Shown here in pieces: positions 16,132-24,821 of a DNA stretch of 64,000 bases (positions are counted from its first letter, which is position 1; the number at the start of each line of letters is the position of its first letter). Source of the DNA: an uncultured Fluviicola sp. (GTDB lineage Bacteria > Bacteroidota > Bacteroidia > Flavobacteriales_D > Crocinitomicaceae); contig NZ_CABHOL010000024.1 in NCBI RefSeq assembly GCF_902168135.1, positions 124,001 through 188,000 on the forward strand, read 5' to 3'. The notes under the pieces are model-generated. The model saw only the letters and a list, made by a program, of their open reading frames with translations, was not told where the DNA came from and ran no database searches. A program made the translations under genes and the position numbers.

Positions 16132-16280
16132 TTGCAAAATAAGTGGTATAACCACTGAGCGGATAAGGAATATACCTCTTTCAGGGTTCACTAATCCCTC
16201 CTGAGAGCGATTGCCCTCTTTTTTCCTTTGAAGCAACTTTGTTTCATGATAACTGAAATTATTCACTAACAAATGAAATC

Positions 16281-17156
16281 ATGAAACAAGTTGAAATTAA
16301 GCAGGGGGATTGGGCGATGGCCAATGATCCGTTAATGGAATTTGAAAATGACTTTGGCGTATTTCCCGAAACCTGGTCCGGAAATTCGGTTGAGGCGATA
16401 GCACCGGAAAGCGCCAACTGGGAGGAAACTGTTTCGATGCAGGACATTGAGAACCACATCGAAGAAAGTTTGGAATTGACAAGAAGTATTTGTGGCGGTG
16501 ATGAACGCATGCGCGTAGATCCAAGAATTAATCCGCATCGTTTTATCTGCCGGCTGATCATAACTGCTAAAAACGGGATGAAATATTTTGGTTCCGGGTT
16601 CTTCATTTCACCACGTTGCGTAATTACAAGTGGTCATTGTGTTCACTTTGATCCTGTAAACGGAGGACGAAATTACGACTGGGCACGCAGTATCCTGGTC
16701 ATTCCGGGGGCGGATGGGGATCTGGCACCATTCGGGTCGCAGATAAGTACCATGTTCAGGACCGTAAGCGGGTGGTCGGTTGATCGTAATTCTGACTTCG
16801 ATCATGGAGCAGTCATTCTTCCCGACGATACTTTGTACCGGCGTATAAACGGATTCTTCGGAGTGAAAGAGCTCAAAGAAAGAGAACTACTCATAAATAT
16901 CGGGTATCCGGGAGATAAAGGCGGCGAACTACGCGGGACGGCCTGGGGAGCAGCTGGTCCGGTTGCCACTATAGCTGAAAACAAAATATTCTACATGCTG
17001 GATACTTACGGAGGAAACAGCGGAAGTCCTGTCTTTGTGAAAGACGGCGATTCTTTTAATGTTGTCGGTGTGCACGGTTATGGCGGCTGCCCGAATCATT
17101 GTGTAAAAGTCCGGGATGCGGTATTGCAGCGCTGGAACGAATGGAGCCAACTCTAA
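16281..17156 (+). CDS. Trypsin-like (S1B / V8-like) serine protease
   Basis: The 291-residue protein has the complete catalytic triad: His119 in TSGHCVH, Asp174 in DFDHGAVIL, Ser247 in GGNSGSPVF. Its closest look is to glutamyl endopeptidase/V8-type trypsin-fold proteases. About 75 acidic residues precede the protease core and could be a propeptide. There is no signal peptide, which is odd for this family; the Cys pairs (GHC, GGCPNHC) would suit a secreted, disulfide-bonded enzyme. The next three genes, all encoding secreted or anchored unknown proteins, are spaced 27-75 bases apart in the same direction, suggesting one functional unit. Confidence 0.85.
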   Translation: MKQVEIKQGDWAMANDPLMEFENDFGVFPETWSGNSVEAIAPESANWEETVSMQDIENHIEESLELTRSICGGDERMRVDPRINPHRFICRLIITAKNGMKYFGSGFFISPRCVITSGHCVHFDPVNGGRNYDWARSILVIPGADGDLAPFGSQISTMFRTVSGWSVDRNSDFDHGAVILPDDTLYRRINGFFGVKELKERELLINIGYPGDKGGELRGTAWGAAGPVATIAENKIFYMLDTYGGNSGSPVFVKDGDSFNVVGVHGYGGCPNHCVKVRDAVLQRWNEWSQL

Positions 17157-17183
17157 ATAGTTATCAATTAAATACATCATATC

Positions 17184-18662
17184 ATGAAAACAATTTTATT
17201 AATCTTATTTCTCGTGGTGATTCAAGGAGTATATGGACAATCTACGAGAGCGGTAATTGAAAGTCCAAGGTGTAAGGAGGGCAGCATTTACTTCAATGAA
17301 AAGCTGGAAATGAGCTTTAGCCCGGGAAAAACACCGTTCATTAACACTAATAATGAGGAGATCATTAGTGTTAAAAAGACGAAAGATCAAATGAGAGCCA
17401 ATAAGCGGACATTCATGGTTTACGTAAAGGCCTATAATCCCTTAAATTATTCTTTCAATAGTTCCAGTAAAGTGGTTGTAGATTCTGTTAATTACCGTCT
17501 GAATGAAGCAATAGGGGAAATGATTAAAACATTCGATGCTTATAAAAAAAGTCTACCGGCAGATCCTGAATCAAGTACCGGGAATGAAGAGAGTGCAAAT
17601 TTAATAGAAGGAGAGGAAACAAATGAAGCCACAGGGTGTCCCTATGATAAAGATTTGAATGATGGGTTATCGGGTGTTTTGAATCTTCTTCGCAAAGAAC
17701 AAAGCCGCTCAAAAGAGTATATAGAATGGTCTAAAAAATTGATTTCGCTTCCTTTTCTTAATGATGAAGAAACAAAAAAGGATCTTGGTCAAATGGAATC
17801 GGATTTGAAAAATGCCAGGAAATACTATGATGAACTTTATTTTGAGTTGGATTCCATAAAAAAAGAGATCTTAAAAAAGTTGGATGACGACAAAAATAAA
17901 ATAGAATGTACCCTTTCACTCGAAGTATGGCTGACTAAAGCGAATAGAATCAAGGGTTTGATTGATGATCAGAAAAAATACCTGAACAATTTTGAACAGT
18001 TACTTCAGAAAGTCCAAAAAGAAATGGACAAATGGAAATTACACGGAGCTCCATTAATGGTTAATAATATCTGGTTTTTTTCAGCAGAAACGGGAGTTGT
18101 TTCAAGGGATTCAAGTGTGGTAGTAAATCTCAAAATGACAAAACACCTAACAAGTATTGATGAAAAAGGAAATATAAAACAAGCTGATCCGGAAGAGGTC
18201 GCTTCTAAATCTGTTCAATTCATGTGGTACAGGGCATTTATACCTGAAGTGAGTGCCGGGGTTTATTATTCCTTACAAAGCCAGGACTCATATAGTATGG
18301 CTGATGACGGATCGGGAGGAGGAACCATTGTTCAAATCGGACAAAGAACTTTTGAAGGAATAGCCTTTTCATCCATGCTGAATTTTTACATGAACATTCA
18401 AGATTCCAAGGTGTTGCCTTTCTGGCAGGTTGGGCTGGGATTGCAAAAGGAAATGCCGTTGTTCATGTGCGGGTTAGGTACTCGTTTTGGATTGAAAGAT
18501 CGGGTGTTTTCTTTATCATGTGGTATTTCCATCACGGCTATCAAAGGATTGAATAGTTTGAATGTAGGGGATGCGGTTAAAGATGAATCTGAAATTAAAA
18601 GTGATTTACGTTATCAGTTTGCCGGACCTAAATTCTATTTCGGGGTTCAATTCCATTTCTAA
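17184..18662 (+). CDS. Secreted coiled-coil protein with beta-barrel-like C-terminus, unknown
   Basis: The 492-residue protein has a signal peptide (MKTILLILFLVVIQGVYGQ). Residues about 170-290 are highly charged and helical (for example KDLGQMESDLKNARKYYDEL) and probably form a long coiled coil. The last 150 residues alternate aromatic and small residues and end in FYFGVQFHF, the usual signature of an outer-membrane beta strand. It may be an outer-membrane protein with a periplasmic helical region. It is not recognised as a known family. It follows the trypsin-like gene. Confidence 0.7.
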   Translation: MKTILLILFLVVIQGVYGQSTRAVIESPRCKEGSIYFNEKLEMSFSPGKTPFINTNNEEIISVKKTKDQMRANKRTFMVYVKAYNPLNYSFNSSSKVVVDSVNYRLNEAIGEMIKTFDAYKKSLPADPESSTGNEESANLIEGEETNEATGCPYDKDLNDGLSGVLNLLRKEQSRSKEYIEWSKKLISLPFLNDEETKKDLGQMESDLKNARKYYDELYFELDSIKKEILKKLDDDKNKIECTLSLEVWLTKANRIKGLIDDQKKYLNNFEQLLQKVQKEMDKWKLHGAPLMVNNIWFFSAETGVVSRDSSVVVNLKMTKHLTSIDEKGNIKQADPEEVASKSVQFMWYRAFIPEVSAGVYYSLQSQDSYSMADDGSGGGTIVQIGQRTFEGIAFSSMLNFYMNIQDSKVLPFWQVGLGLQKEMPLFMCGLGTRFGLKDRVFSLSCGISITAIKGLNSLNVGDAVKDESEIKSDLRYQFAGPKFYFGVQFHF

Positions 18663-18696
18663 ATTAATTACTTGATAAAAACAAATAAATAACACC

Positions 18697-19266
18697 ATGA
18701 AAACAACAACTATCATTATAGGAGTATTGATGGCTGCAGTTGTAGCATTGAGCGTCATTCTTGTCCGTACACTTGCCGAAAAGAAAGAGACCTCAGCGAA
18801 AGAGCTGCTTCAATCCGATTCCGGGAACAGTGAAAAATCTTCGGATACCATATCGGAAAGTTCTTCTGCAGAGCTGGATGAAAAATTGCGTAAATTGCTC
18901 TGTGAGACCATGCTGATTGCAAATGATGGAGAAGAAATTACATCACAAACCGCTGAGCAGGAGATACGTGCATTTGAAGATCTGTATGCAACAGATAACG
19001 TAAAAGCATTCCACATGGGACTGATTAAATTGGAAGAGATGCTCACTAAAGCAAAACAGTATAACAATTCACAGGCCGGTACTCAAAATCCAATCATCGG
19101 TTTTAGGTTTTACAGGGCGATTTCAACACGGACCTTGAGCGGCGGGCTTCAGATCAATAACAAATTTGACATGGTCATTTATCCCACGCTGAGCATAGAT
19201 GAGGATCTGGCATCCGGGCCAATCTACGGACACACACGTCCATGCCCGAAACTCTGTTCCGAATAA
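18697..19266 (+). CDS. Membrane-anchored protein with RPCPxLC tail, paralogue 1
   Basis: The 189-residue protein has an N-terminal membrane anchor (TTIIIGVLMAAVVALSVIL) and a Ser/Glu-rich linker. Its soluble domain contains IIGFRFYRAIS and ends YGHTRPCPKLCSE. The same architecture, FRFYRA/LRFYEA motif and final RPCP-x-LC are found in the next gene, so the two are paralogues. The conserved C-terminal cysteine pair may bind metal, form a disulfide or carry a lipid. Function unknown. Confidence 0.7.
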   Translation: MKTTTIIIGVLMAAVVALSVILVRTLAEKKETSAKELLQSDSGNSEKSSDTISESSSAELDEKLRKLLCETMLIANDGEEITSQTAEQEIRAFEDLYATDNVKAFHMGLIKLEEMLTKAKQYNNSQAGTQNPIIGFRFYRAISTRTLSGGLQINNKFDMVIYPTLSIDEDLASGPIYGHTRPCPKLCSE

Positions 19267-19339
19267 GTTTTTAACAAGTAACAGGATGTGTGAATGGATT
19301 AGTTACTTTCAAAACATTCGAAAACTTAAACTACAATTC

Positions 19340-19912
19340 ATGAAAACAAAAAATCTAATTATCGGTGTACTTTCCGTTGCGCTAGTTGTGTTAGGAATTC
19401 TTTATTACAATAAATCCCGGGAAACAGCTGCGTATCGATCTATAAGCGAAGATTTATATAAAAGAAAATGTATTCCTGCGAATGAATTTTGCAGTACAAT
19501 AAAAAGTGAGTGCGGCCTTGGAATAGGAAAGGATTCTGTTTATTATGTCAGAGAATTGATTGAAAGAAGAAAAAGCATAGTGAATGTGGTGTATGGTTAT
19601 CAAATAGATCTGAAACATATTGATGAGATGTATAAAGCAATTCAAAATTATAATGCTGATATCAAGTCTCGTAAAGGCAATTACAAAGATATGATTCAGG
19701 GACTTCGTTTTTATGAAGCTAAATCTAGAAGGCTCGTTGATAATGAGTATAAAATGGAGCCTGATCTGGTAATGATTCCTTATTTAAAATCGTGTCAGGA
19801 TATCTACCTGGTTGATAACAAGAGGTTAACTCAATATGGTGTAAAGATGTATTCTCACTTCAGACCCTGTCCAAGATTATGCGGAAAAGAACCGTTTTAC
19901 ATCCATCAATAA
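19340..19912 (+). CDS. Membrane-anchored protein with RPCPxLC tail, paralogue 2
   Basis: The protein has 190 residues from the ATG opening MKTKNLIIGVLSVALVVLG; the frame extends upstream into the previous gene but that part is not credible. It has the anchor, the motif MIQGLRFYEA and the tail MYSHFRPCPRLCGKEP, matching paralogue 1 in order and spacing. The start lies 73 bases after the stop of paralogue 1. A strong terminator follows, closing the four-gene unit begun by the trypsin-like protease. Confidence 0.7.
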   Translation: MKTKNLIIGVLSVALVVLGILYYNKSRETAAYRSISEDLYKRKCIPANEFCSTIKSECGLGIGKDSVYYVRELIERRKSIVNVVYGYQIDLKHIDEMYKAIQNYNADIKSRKGNYKDMIQGLRFYEAKSRRLVDNEYKMEPDLVMIPYLKSCQDIYLVDNKRLTQYGVKMYSHFRPCPRLCGKEPFYIHQ

Positions 19913-19940
19913 AAAGAAGCCCGGTTTCGGGCTTCTTTTT
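19913..19940 (+). terminator. Intrinsic terminator
   Basis: AAAGAAGCCC-GGTTTC-GGGCTTCTTT is a perfect 10-bp stem ending in a T-run. It begins immediately after the stop codon of the second RPCPxLC protein. Confidence 0.92.
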
Positions 19941-19963
19941 ATTGAAAATCTTACATTTAGCAT

Positions 19964-20617
19964 GTGACGCTCAGGGAAATAACGATACTGCTTGCTGATT
20001 GGTCGGATTACCTGGTAATTCCGGTGGCCGTGTTTTCTTTGGTGGTCATTAGAAGGAATAACTATTTTAAAATCCTGAGCGTTTATCTGTTTTGCCTGGT
20101 TCCCTGGATGATCGCATCTAAAGTAACAGCGGATTACAAAATCAGTAATTACTACCTCTATCACATAATCGGCCTGGTAGAACTGGTATTTACTTTTTTG
20201 CTGTATCGAAGCCTGGGATTAAAGAATTATTGGAACGCCATTTTTGCAATCCTGCTTGTAGCTTATTTGGTAGATTCCACTTATTTGTTCGTACTTGGAA
20301 AAGAAGAGATCAACAGTGTCGGGTTGTCATTCTGTATGTTGTTCATGATCGTATTGGGTCTTAATTTCATCTGGAAGTTGTACCAGGAGGAAAAGGTCGA
20401 ATACCTGGGCTTCTACCCGTATTTTTATATCAGCGGGGGATTGACTGTTTTTGCCTCGGGAGCCTTTTTTGGTTACCTGTTAATTGCCAGGATGACGGAT
20501 GAGGTAGTTCCGGAGGAAAACTTTGATTACTCCTGGCTGATCATTTCCGGGTTTACGTATATTAAATTCATTTTGATTGTGTTAGGAATTTTTGTAGAGA
20601 AGAAATATGCAAAGTGA
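19964..20617 (+). CDS. Seven-helix membrane protein, possible sensor partner of the kinase
   Basis: The 217-residue protein consists of about seven hydrophobic segments with short loops (for example YLVIPVAVFSLVVI, AIFAILLVAYLVDS and YIKFILIVLGIFV). The start is GTG; an overlapping ATG is directly followed by a stop codon, so GTG is the only good choice nearby. It overlaps the histidine kinase gene by 11 bases. Similar multi-helix proteins of unknown role are common next to NarL-type kinases in Bacteroidota. A sensing role is inferred from position only. Confidence 0.75.
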   Translation: MTLREITILLADWSDYLVIPVAVFSLVVIRRNNYFKILSVYLFCLVPWMIASKVTADYKISNYYLYHIIGLVELVFTFLLYRSLGLKNYWNAIFAILLVAYLVDSTYLFVLGKEEINSVGLSFCMLFMIVLGLNFIWKLYQEEKVEYLGFYPYFYISGGLTVFASGAFFGYLLIARMTDEVVPEENFDYSWLIISGFTYIKFILIVLGIFVEKKYAK

Positions 20618-21389
20618 TTTAACCATTGTATTGATTGGAACAACGGCTATGGTCTTGGTAGTGGTGAGTTTGTTTGTGTTTACTTTTTTGTATCAGCGCA
20701 AGATGCGAAAAAGACGGAATGAGCTCCGGGAAATTGAAAAGCTCCTCAAAGCAGAAGAACTCCATGCGGCTTACGCTTTGCTAGAAGGACAGGATAAAGA
20801 ACGTGAACGGATAGCGCAGGATTTGCACGATCGTTTGGGAGGACAGCTCTCGACAGTACAGATTTACCTGGATTTATTGGAAAAAAGCCCGATCACACCC
20901 GAACAGGAAGCGTTGCTTGAGATCCTTCAGCGCGAAATGAAAACATCTATTCAGGAAATGCGGGCTATCGCACACAATCTTGGAAATTCTACCCTAAGTT
21001 ACTACGGATTGAGCAAGGCGCTGGAGCATTTGTGTCGGGTCATTAGTGATTCTAAAAAGATTGACATGGCTTGCTACATCACTTTGGAAAGTACTATCAC
21101 CCAGGAACTGGCCAAAGATGTGTATCAAATGATTCAGGAATTAATCACCAATACACTGCGTCATGCACATGCATCCAAAATACGACTGGAAGTAACGGGA
21201 ATCCAGGAAGAATTGACCATTATTTATGAGGACAATGGTGCCGGTTTTGATCCGGGACAGGTTTCACCCGGAATGGGCCTGAAAAGCATTCAAACACGCT
21301 GTCAAAAACATCAGGGAACTTTTCACATGGAATCCTTGAATAAAGGTGCTACATTTATTATTGAAATACCACTGCATGGAGACTCGTAA
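20607..21389 (+). CDS. NarL-type (HisKA_3) sensor histidine kinase
   Basis: The 260-residue protein has one N-terminal membrane helix (TIVLIGTTAMVLVVVSLFV), a coiled-coil linker, a HisKA_3 dimerisation domain with the phosphorylated His in RIAQDLHDRLGGQLS, and a HATPase domain (ELITNTLRHAHA, EDNGAGFD, GMGLKSI). It has no sensor domain of its own; input may come from the overlapping seven-helix protein. It overlaps the response regulator gene by 14 bases, so the three are translationally coupled. Confidence 0.9.
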   Translation: MQSDLTIVLIGTTAMVLVVVSLFVFTFLYQRKMRKRRNELREIEKLLKAEELHAAYALLEGQDKERERIAQDLHDRLGGQLSTVQIYLDLLEKSPITPEQEALLEILQREMKTSIQEMRAIAHNLGNSTLSYYGLSKALEHLCRVISDSKKIDMACYITLESTITQELAKDVYQMIQELITNTLRHAHASKIRLEVTGIQEELTIIYEDNGAGFDPGQVSPGMGLKSIQTRCQKHQGTFHMESLNKGATFIIEIPLHGDS

Positions 21390-22002
21390 AACCAATATTC
21401 TAATTGCTGACGACCACTCAATTGTGGCTGGCGGAATCGCTGCTATTCTCAATACGGCTGATCATTTGAACGTAATCGGAATTGTGGATGACGGACAAAA
21501 AGTACTGGATACGGTGGCTGGAAATGCAGTTGACCTGGTATTGCTGGATATCAACATGCCGGTTATGAACGGTATCGAATGTACCAAGCGGCTAAAGGCA
21601 CACTACCCGAATATAAAAGTAATCGTTATTACGATGTATAATCGCAAGCAATTCATCCGTGAATTGTTCGAAGTACAAGCTGACGGATGTATTTTAAAGA
21701 GTAATTCGGGAAAAGAGCTGTTAACGGCCATTGAACGGGTGATTTCGGGAAAGACCTATTTCGATCAGTTGAATGATTTTATAGATGCTCCCCGGGAATT
21801 TAAAGAATTCCGTCTCAGTGAAAGGGAAATTGAGATCATTGAGCTGATTGCAGAAGGATATACCAGTAAAGACATCGGAACCCGTCTTTTCATTTCCGAG
21901 CATACGGTAAAAACACATCGTAAAAATATTTTTCAAAAAACGAGTGTGGGAGATTCGGATGAACTCATCAAATGGGCAATGAATAATAAATTAATCAGAT
22001 AG
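21376..22002 (+). CDS. NarL/LuxR-family response regulator
   Basis: The protein has 208 residues from METRKTNILIADDHS, a start that overlaps the kinase gene end. The receiver domain has the acidic pair DD, phospho-acceptor Asp in VLLDINMPVMNG and Lys in ILKSNSG. The C-terminal LuxR helix-turn-helix reads LSEREIEIIELIAEGYTSKD then ISEHTVKTHRKNIFQK. Together with the upstream kinase it forms a complete two-component system; the target genes are not evident. Confidence 0.92.
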   Translation: METRKTNILIADDHSIVAGGIAAILNTADHLNVIGIVDDGQKVLDTVAGNAVDLVLLDINMPVMNGIECTKRLKAHYPNIKVIVITMYNRKQFIRELFEVQADGCILKSNSGKELLTAIERVISGKTYFDQLNDFIDAPREFKEFRLSEREIEIIELIAEGYTSKDIGTRLFISEHTVKTHRKNIFQKTSVGDSDELIKWAMNNKLIR

Positions 22003-22053
22003 TTTTTCCCTTCATTTTTAATGCGTAAATTAGGAAGTAATCCTTTTAGTACG

Positions 22054-22878
22054 ATGAATAAGCTTACAAAAAATGTGGTGCAGCTGTTGCTGAAAGAGCG
22101 GGGGACTTTTTCCTCGAAAACAGACCATGGTCATGCACTCCTGATAGCAGGAAAAAGCGGCATGATGGGAACTGCGGTCATTGCTTCAAAAGCAGCACTT
22201 CGAGCAGGTGCTGGTTTGGTTACAACCTGTGTGCCGGGGGAAGAAAGATTTATTTTGCAAGCCTCCGTTCCGGAAGCCATGCTCCTTGTTCGCGAAGAAG
22301 CACACTTCCATTTGGAACGGTTTTCAGCTATCGGAGCAGGGCCGGGTATCGGTACGGATGAGGCTTCCGAAGAAATGCTTGTTTTGGTAATGGTTCAGGC
22401 CAAAGCTCCGTTATTGCTGGATGCGGATGCACTCACCATCGTTTCACGCAGCAAAAAACTCCTGGATTGTTTGCCCGAAGGAACTATTCTAACACCACAC
22501 GCGGGGGAGTTTGACAGGCTTTTCGGGACTCATACTACTAATGAAGAACGCATTCAAACAGCCAAGGAAAAATCCGCCGAACATGATGTCATCATTGTTT
22601 TGAAAGGTCATCATACTGCAGTTATAAACCGGGAAGAAGTTGTTTATAACATGACAGGAAATGCCGGACTGGCAAAAGGTGGAGCTGGAGATGCCCTCAC
22701 AGGAATAATTACTTCTTTTTTGGCACAGGGATATAAACCTTTCGATGCGGCAAAATTGGGTGTCCACCTTCACGGGCTTGCAGCGGATATTACTTTGTCG
22801 GAACAAAGCCCTGAAAGCATGCTGATATCGGATGTCATTGACAATCTTGGGAAAGCGTTTACTCTTATCAGGAACTAA
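22054..22878 (+). CDS. nnrD: ADP-dependent NAD(P)H-hydrate dehydratase
   Basis: The enzyme restores damaged hydrated NADH and NADPH using ADP. Motifs of the ribokinase-like fold are clear: HGHALLIAGKSGMMGTA, GAGPGIGTD, LLDADALTIV, LTPHAGEFDRLFG, VLKGHHT and the phosphate-binding GNAGLAKGGAGDALTG. The N-terminal epimerase domain (NnrE) found in fused versions is absent, so this is the stand-alone dehydratase. The preferred start is MNKLTKNVV; an ATG 11 codons upstream (22021) is possible. It follows the two-component genes by about 50 bases without a clear functional link. Confidence 0.88.
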   Translation: MNKLTKNVVQLLLKERGTFSSKTDHGHALLIAGKSGMMGTAVIASKAALRAGAGLVTTCVPGEERFILQASVPEAMLLVREEAHFHLERFSAIGAGPGIGTDEASEEMLVLVMVQAKAPLLLDADALTIVSRSKKLLDCLPEGTILTPHAGEFDRLFGTHTTNEERIQTAKEKSAEHDVIIVLKGHHTAVINREEVVYNMTGNAGLAKGGAGDALTGIITSFLAQGYKPFDAAKLGVHLHGLAADITLSEQSPESMLISDVIDNLGKAFTLIRN

Positions 22879-23017
22879 TTTTTCAGTCTTTTATGAGTTT
22901 ATTTCTGATTAAAGCATATAGTTTCTGATCCGTGTTCAATTTGAGAACGCATCGATATTGTGAAGAGAGCAAACTTTTAAAGCTGGTTTGGAACAAAAAA
23001 GTTAGTTTAGCACCAAA

Positions 23018-24730
23018 ATGAAACCGATGCGCCTTATTGGATGGTTGATCCTATGGAGTTCTTTATTACCGCTGTCTTCTTGGGGAAAACCAGGAACAAA
23101 CGGAAAGCACGACGAATTGCTTCAAAAAATGCGGACCACTAAAAATACAAGGGAAAAAATCCACCTGTACGAAGAGTTGTTTGATGCTTACATGGAGTTT
23201 GATCGCAAACGCGCATTTCGATCCCTGGAAGAATTAACTGAATTTGCTGAAAAAAAACATTCCCGGGAAGGAATGGCGAAAGCCGAAGAACTAAAAGGAT
23301 TGTATTTTTTGGATTTCCAGCAGGCGGATTCTGCTATTTTTCATTTCAGGAAACAATTGAGTTACCTGTCACCCAGGCAACCGGAGAACCGGGCAAAGAT
23401 CTATGGAAACATCGGATTGATGTTCAATGCAAAGAACCAACCTGATTCAGCTATTATTTACTTCAATAAAGCATTGAATATTTGCAGAACAACAGATTGT
23501 GGAAGTGCTTATTGCGGAGTATTGAACAACCTTGGAATGACTGTTTTTAACCTTGGGAATACCAAAAAAAGTGAGCAGTATTTCCGGGAAGCCTATCATT
23601 GTTCGATAGAGCAGGGGGAAACGGGGAATCTGCCGACTATTATGAACAACCTGATCATTGCAAGTATTTCGAACGGAAAATCAAATAATCCCGACAGGTT
23701 GTTTTTTGATTTCCTGGAAAATCCGGGATTTGAGATCTCCAATGAAGTGAAAGCCACTGTTTACATGAATCTGGGTTCTTTTTATTTTCGAAACAGTCAA
23801 TGGGGAAACGCTAAAAAGTACTTTTTGATAGCTGATTCCATTTTCCGGAAAACAGGAAAACGCAATCCGGAAATTATTCATTTCCTGGGGAATATTTACC
23901 TGCAGGAAAAGCAATACCCGGAAGCTTTGGGCGCATTCAGGGAAGTTATCCGTTTATTTCCGCATTACAATCAGTCCGGGAAATTATACCGCGAGATTGC
24001 CAATACCTACGCCGCTGAGAAGGAATTGGATAGTGCTCGTTTTTACTATGAATTGGCATTGAAAACAGCCGATTCCCTGAAAATACAGTCGGTTTCTGCA
24101 GCTTTGGAACAAACAAAACACAACCTGGATTTTTTGCGCAAGGAAAGCGAGATACGTGAATTGACATGGAAGCAGAAAGTCAAAGAAAGCAATGAGCTCC
24201 GAATCCGGTTTATAGGAATCGGGATTATAGTAGTTTTAGTGCTCCTGGTAATCATTGCAGTTTTGTTTTTTAGAAAAGAACGCGGAAAAAGACGTTTGAA
24301 TGAGGCCCTGATCCAACGCAAAAATGAACGTATCCGGGAATTCGCTGATAAGGTAGAAAGTCGTAACCGGGCTATCGCGGAAATCGAGCAGAAGTTTTCG
24401 GAATACCGGGATAAACAGGATATGCAGGAGCAGTTGAAGGAAGATGTCATTGAATCCTTGTTTTTGGACGGAGATAAGGAAGTCTTCGGGTATTACTTCG
24501 AGGATCAGCACAAAGGATTTTACGAAGCCTTGAAACGCGTTGCACCATCACTGACTAATAATGACCTGCGCTTATGTTCACTTACCCGCATGCGTCTGAG
24601 CCTGAAAGAGACAGCAGATATCTTAAATCTTTCAGTGGATGCCGTCAAATCCGGCCGGTACAGGGTGCGAAAAAAACTGGATTTGGAAGCAGATGTAAAC
24701 CTTTCTGATTTTCTGAATGACTTGAAATGA
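23018..24730 (+). CDS. TPR sensor protein with membrane helix and LuxR-like HTH
   Basis: The 570-residue protein has a signal peptide-like start (MKPMRLIGWLILWSSLLPLSS). TPR-like repeats fill residues about 70-360 (ENRAKIYGNIGLMFNAKNQ, SIFRKTGKRNPEIIHFLGN, PEALGAFREV). A membrane helix follows near 395-418 (IGIGIIVVLVLLVIIAVLFF), then a coiled coil and a C-terminal helix-turn-helix (LSLKETADILNLSVDAVKS). The layout places the TPRs in the periplasm and the DNA-binding domain in the cytoplasm. This is a common one-component design in Bacteroidota; its ligand and targets are unknown. The HTH lies after SLTNNDLRLCSLTRM, the family's usual lead-in. Confidence 0.85.
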   Translation: MKPMRLIGWLILWSSLLPLSSWGKPGTNGKHDELLQKMRTTKNTREKIHLYEELFDAYMEFDRKRAFRSLEELTEFAEKKHSREGMAKAEELKGLYFLDFQQADSAIFHFRKQLSYLSPRQPENRAKIYGNIGLMFNAKNQPDSAIIYFNKALNICRTTDCGSAYCGVLNNLGMTVFNLGNTKKSEQYFREAYHCSIEQGETGNLPTIMNNLIIASISNGKSNNPDRLFFDFLENPGFEISNEVKATVYMNLGSFYFRNSQWGNAKKYFLIADSIFRKTGKRNPEIIHFLGNIYLQEKQYPEALGAFREVIRLFPHYNQSGKLYREIANTYAAEKELDSARFYYELALKTADSLKIQSVSAALEQTKHNLDFLRKESEIRELTWKQKVKESNELRIRFIGIGIIVVLVLLVIIAVLFFRKERGKRRLNEALIQRKNERIREFADKVESRNRAIAEIEQKFSEYRDKQDMQEQLKEDVIESLFLDGDKEVFGYYFEDQHKGFYEALKRVAPSLTNNDLRLCSLTRMRLSLKETADILNLSVDAVKSGRYRVRKKLDLEADVNLSDFLNDLK

Positions 24731-24821
24731 CTGGTTTTACTGGGATGTCACCTTTTCAATACCTCTTTTTTTATGAAAAGTGAACCGAAGCACTAATCTT
24801 TGGAGCATCATAAAACAAACA

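Noticed and set aside
16281-19912. The trypsin-like cluster as a known antiphage system
   Set aside because: No ATPase, nucleotide cyclase, reverse transcriptase or STAND module is present, so a defence label cannot be supported. It is reported only as an unknown unit.
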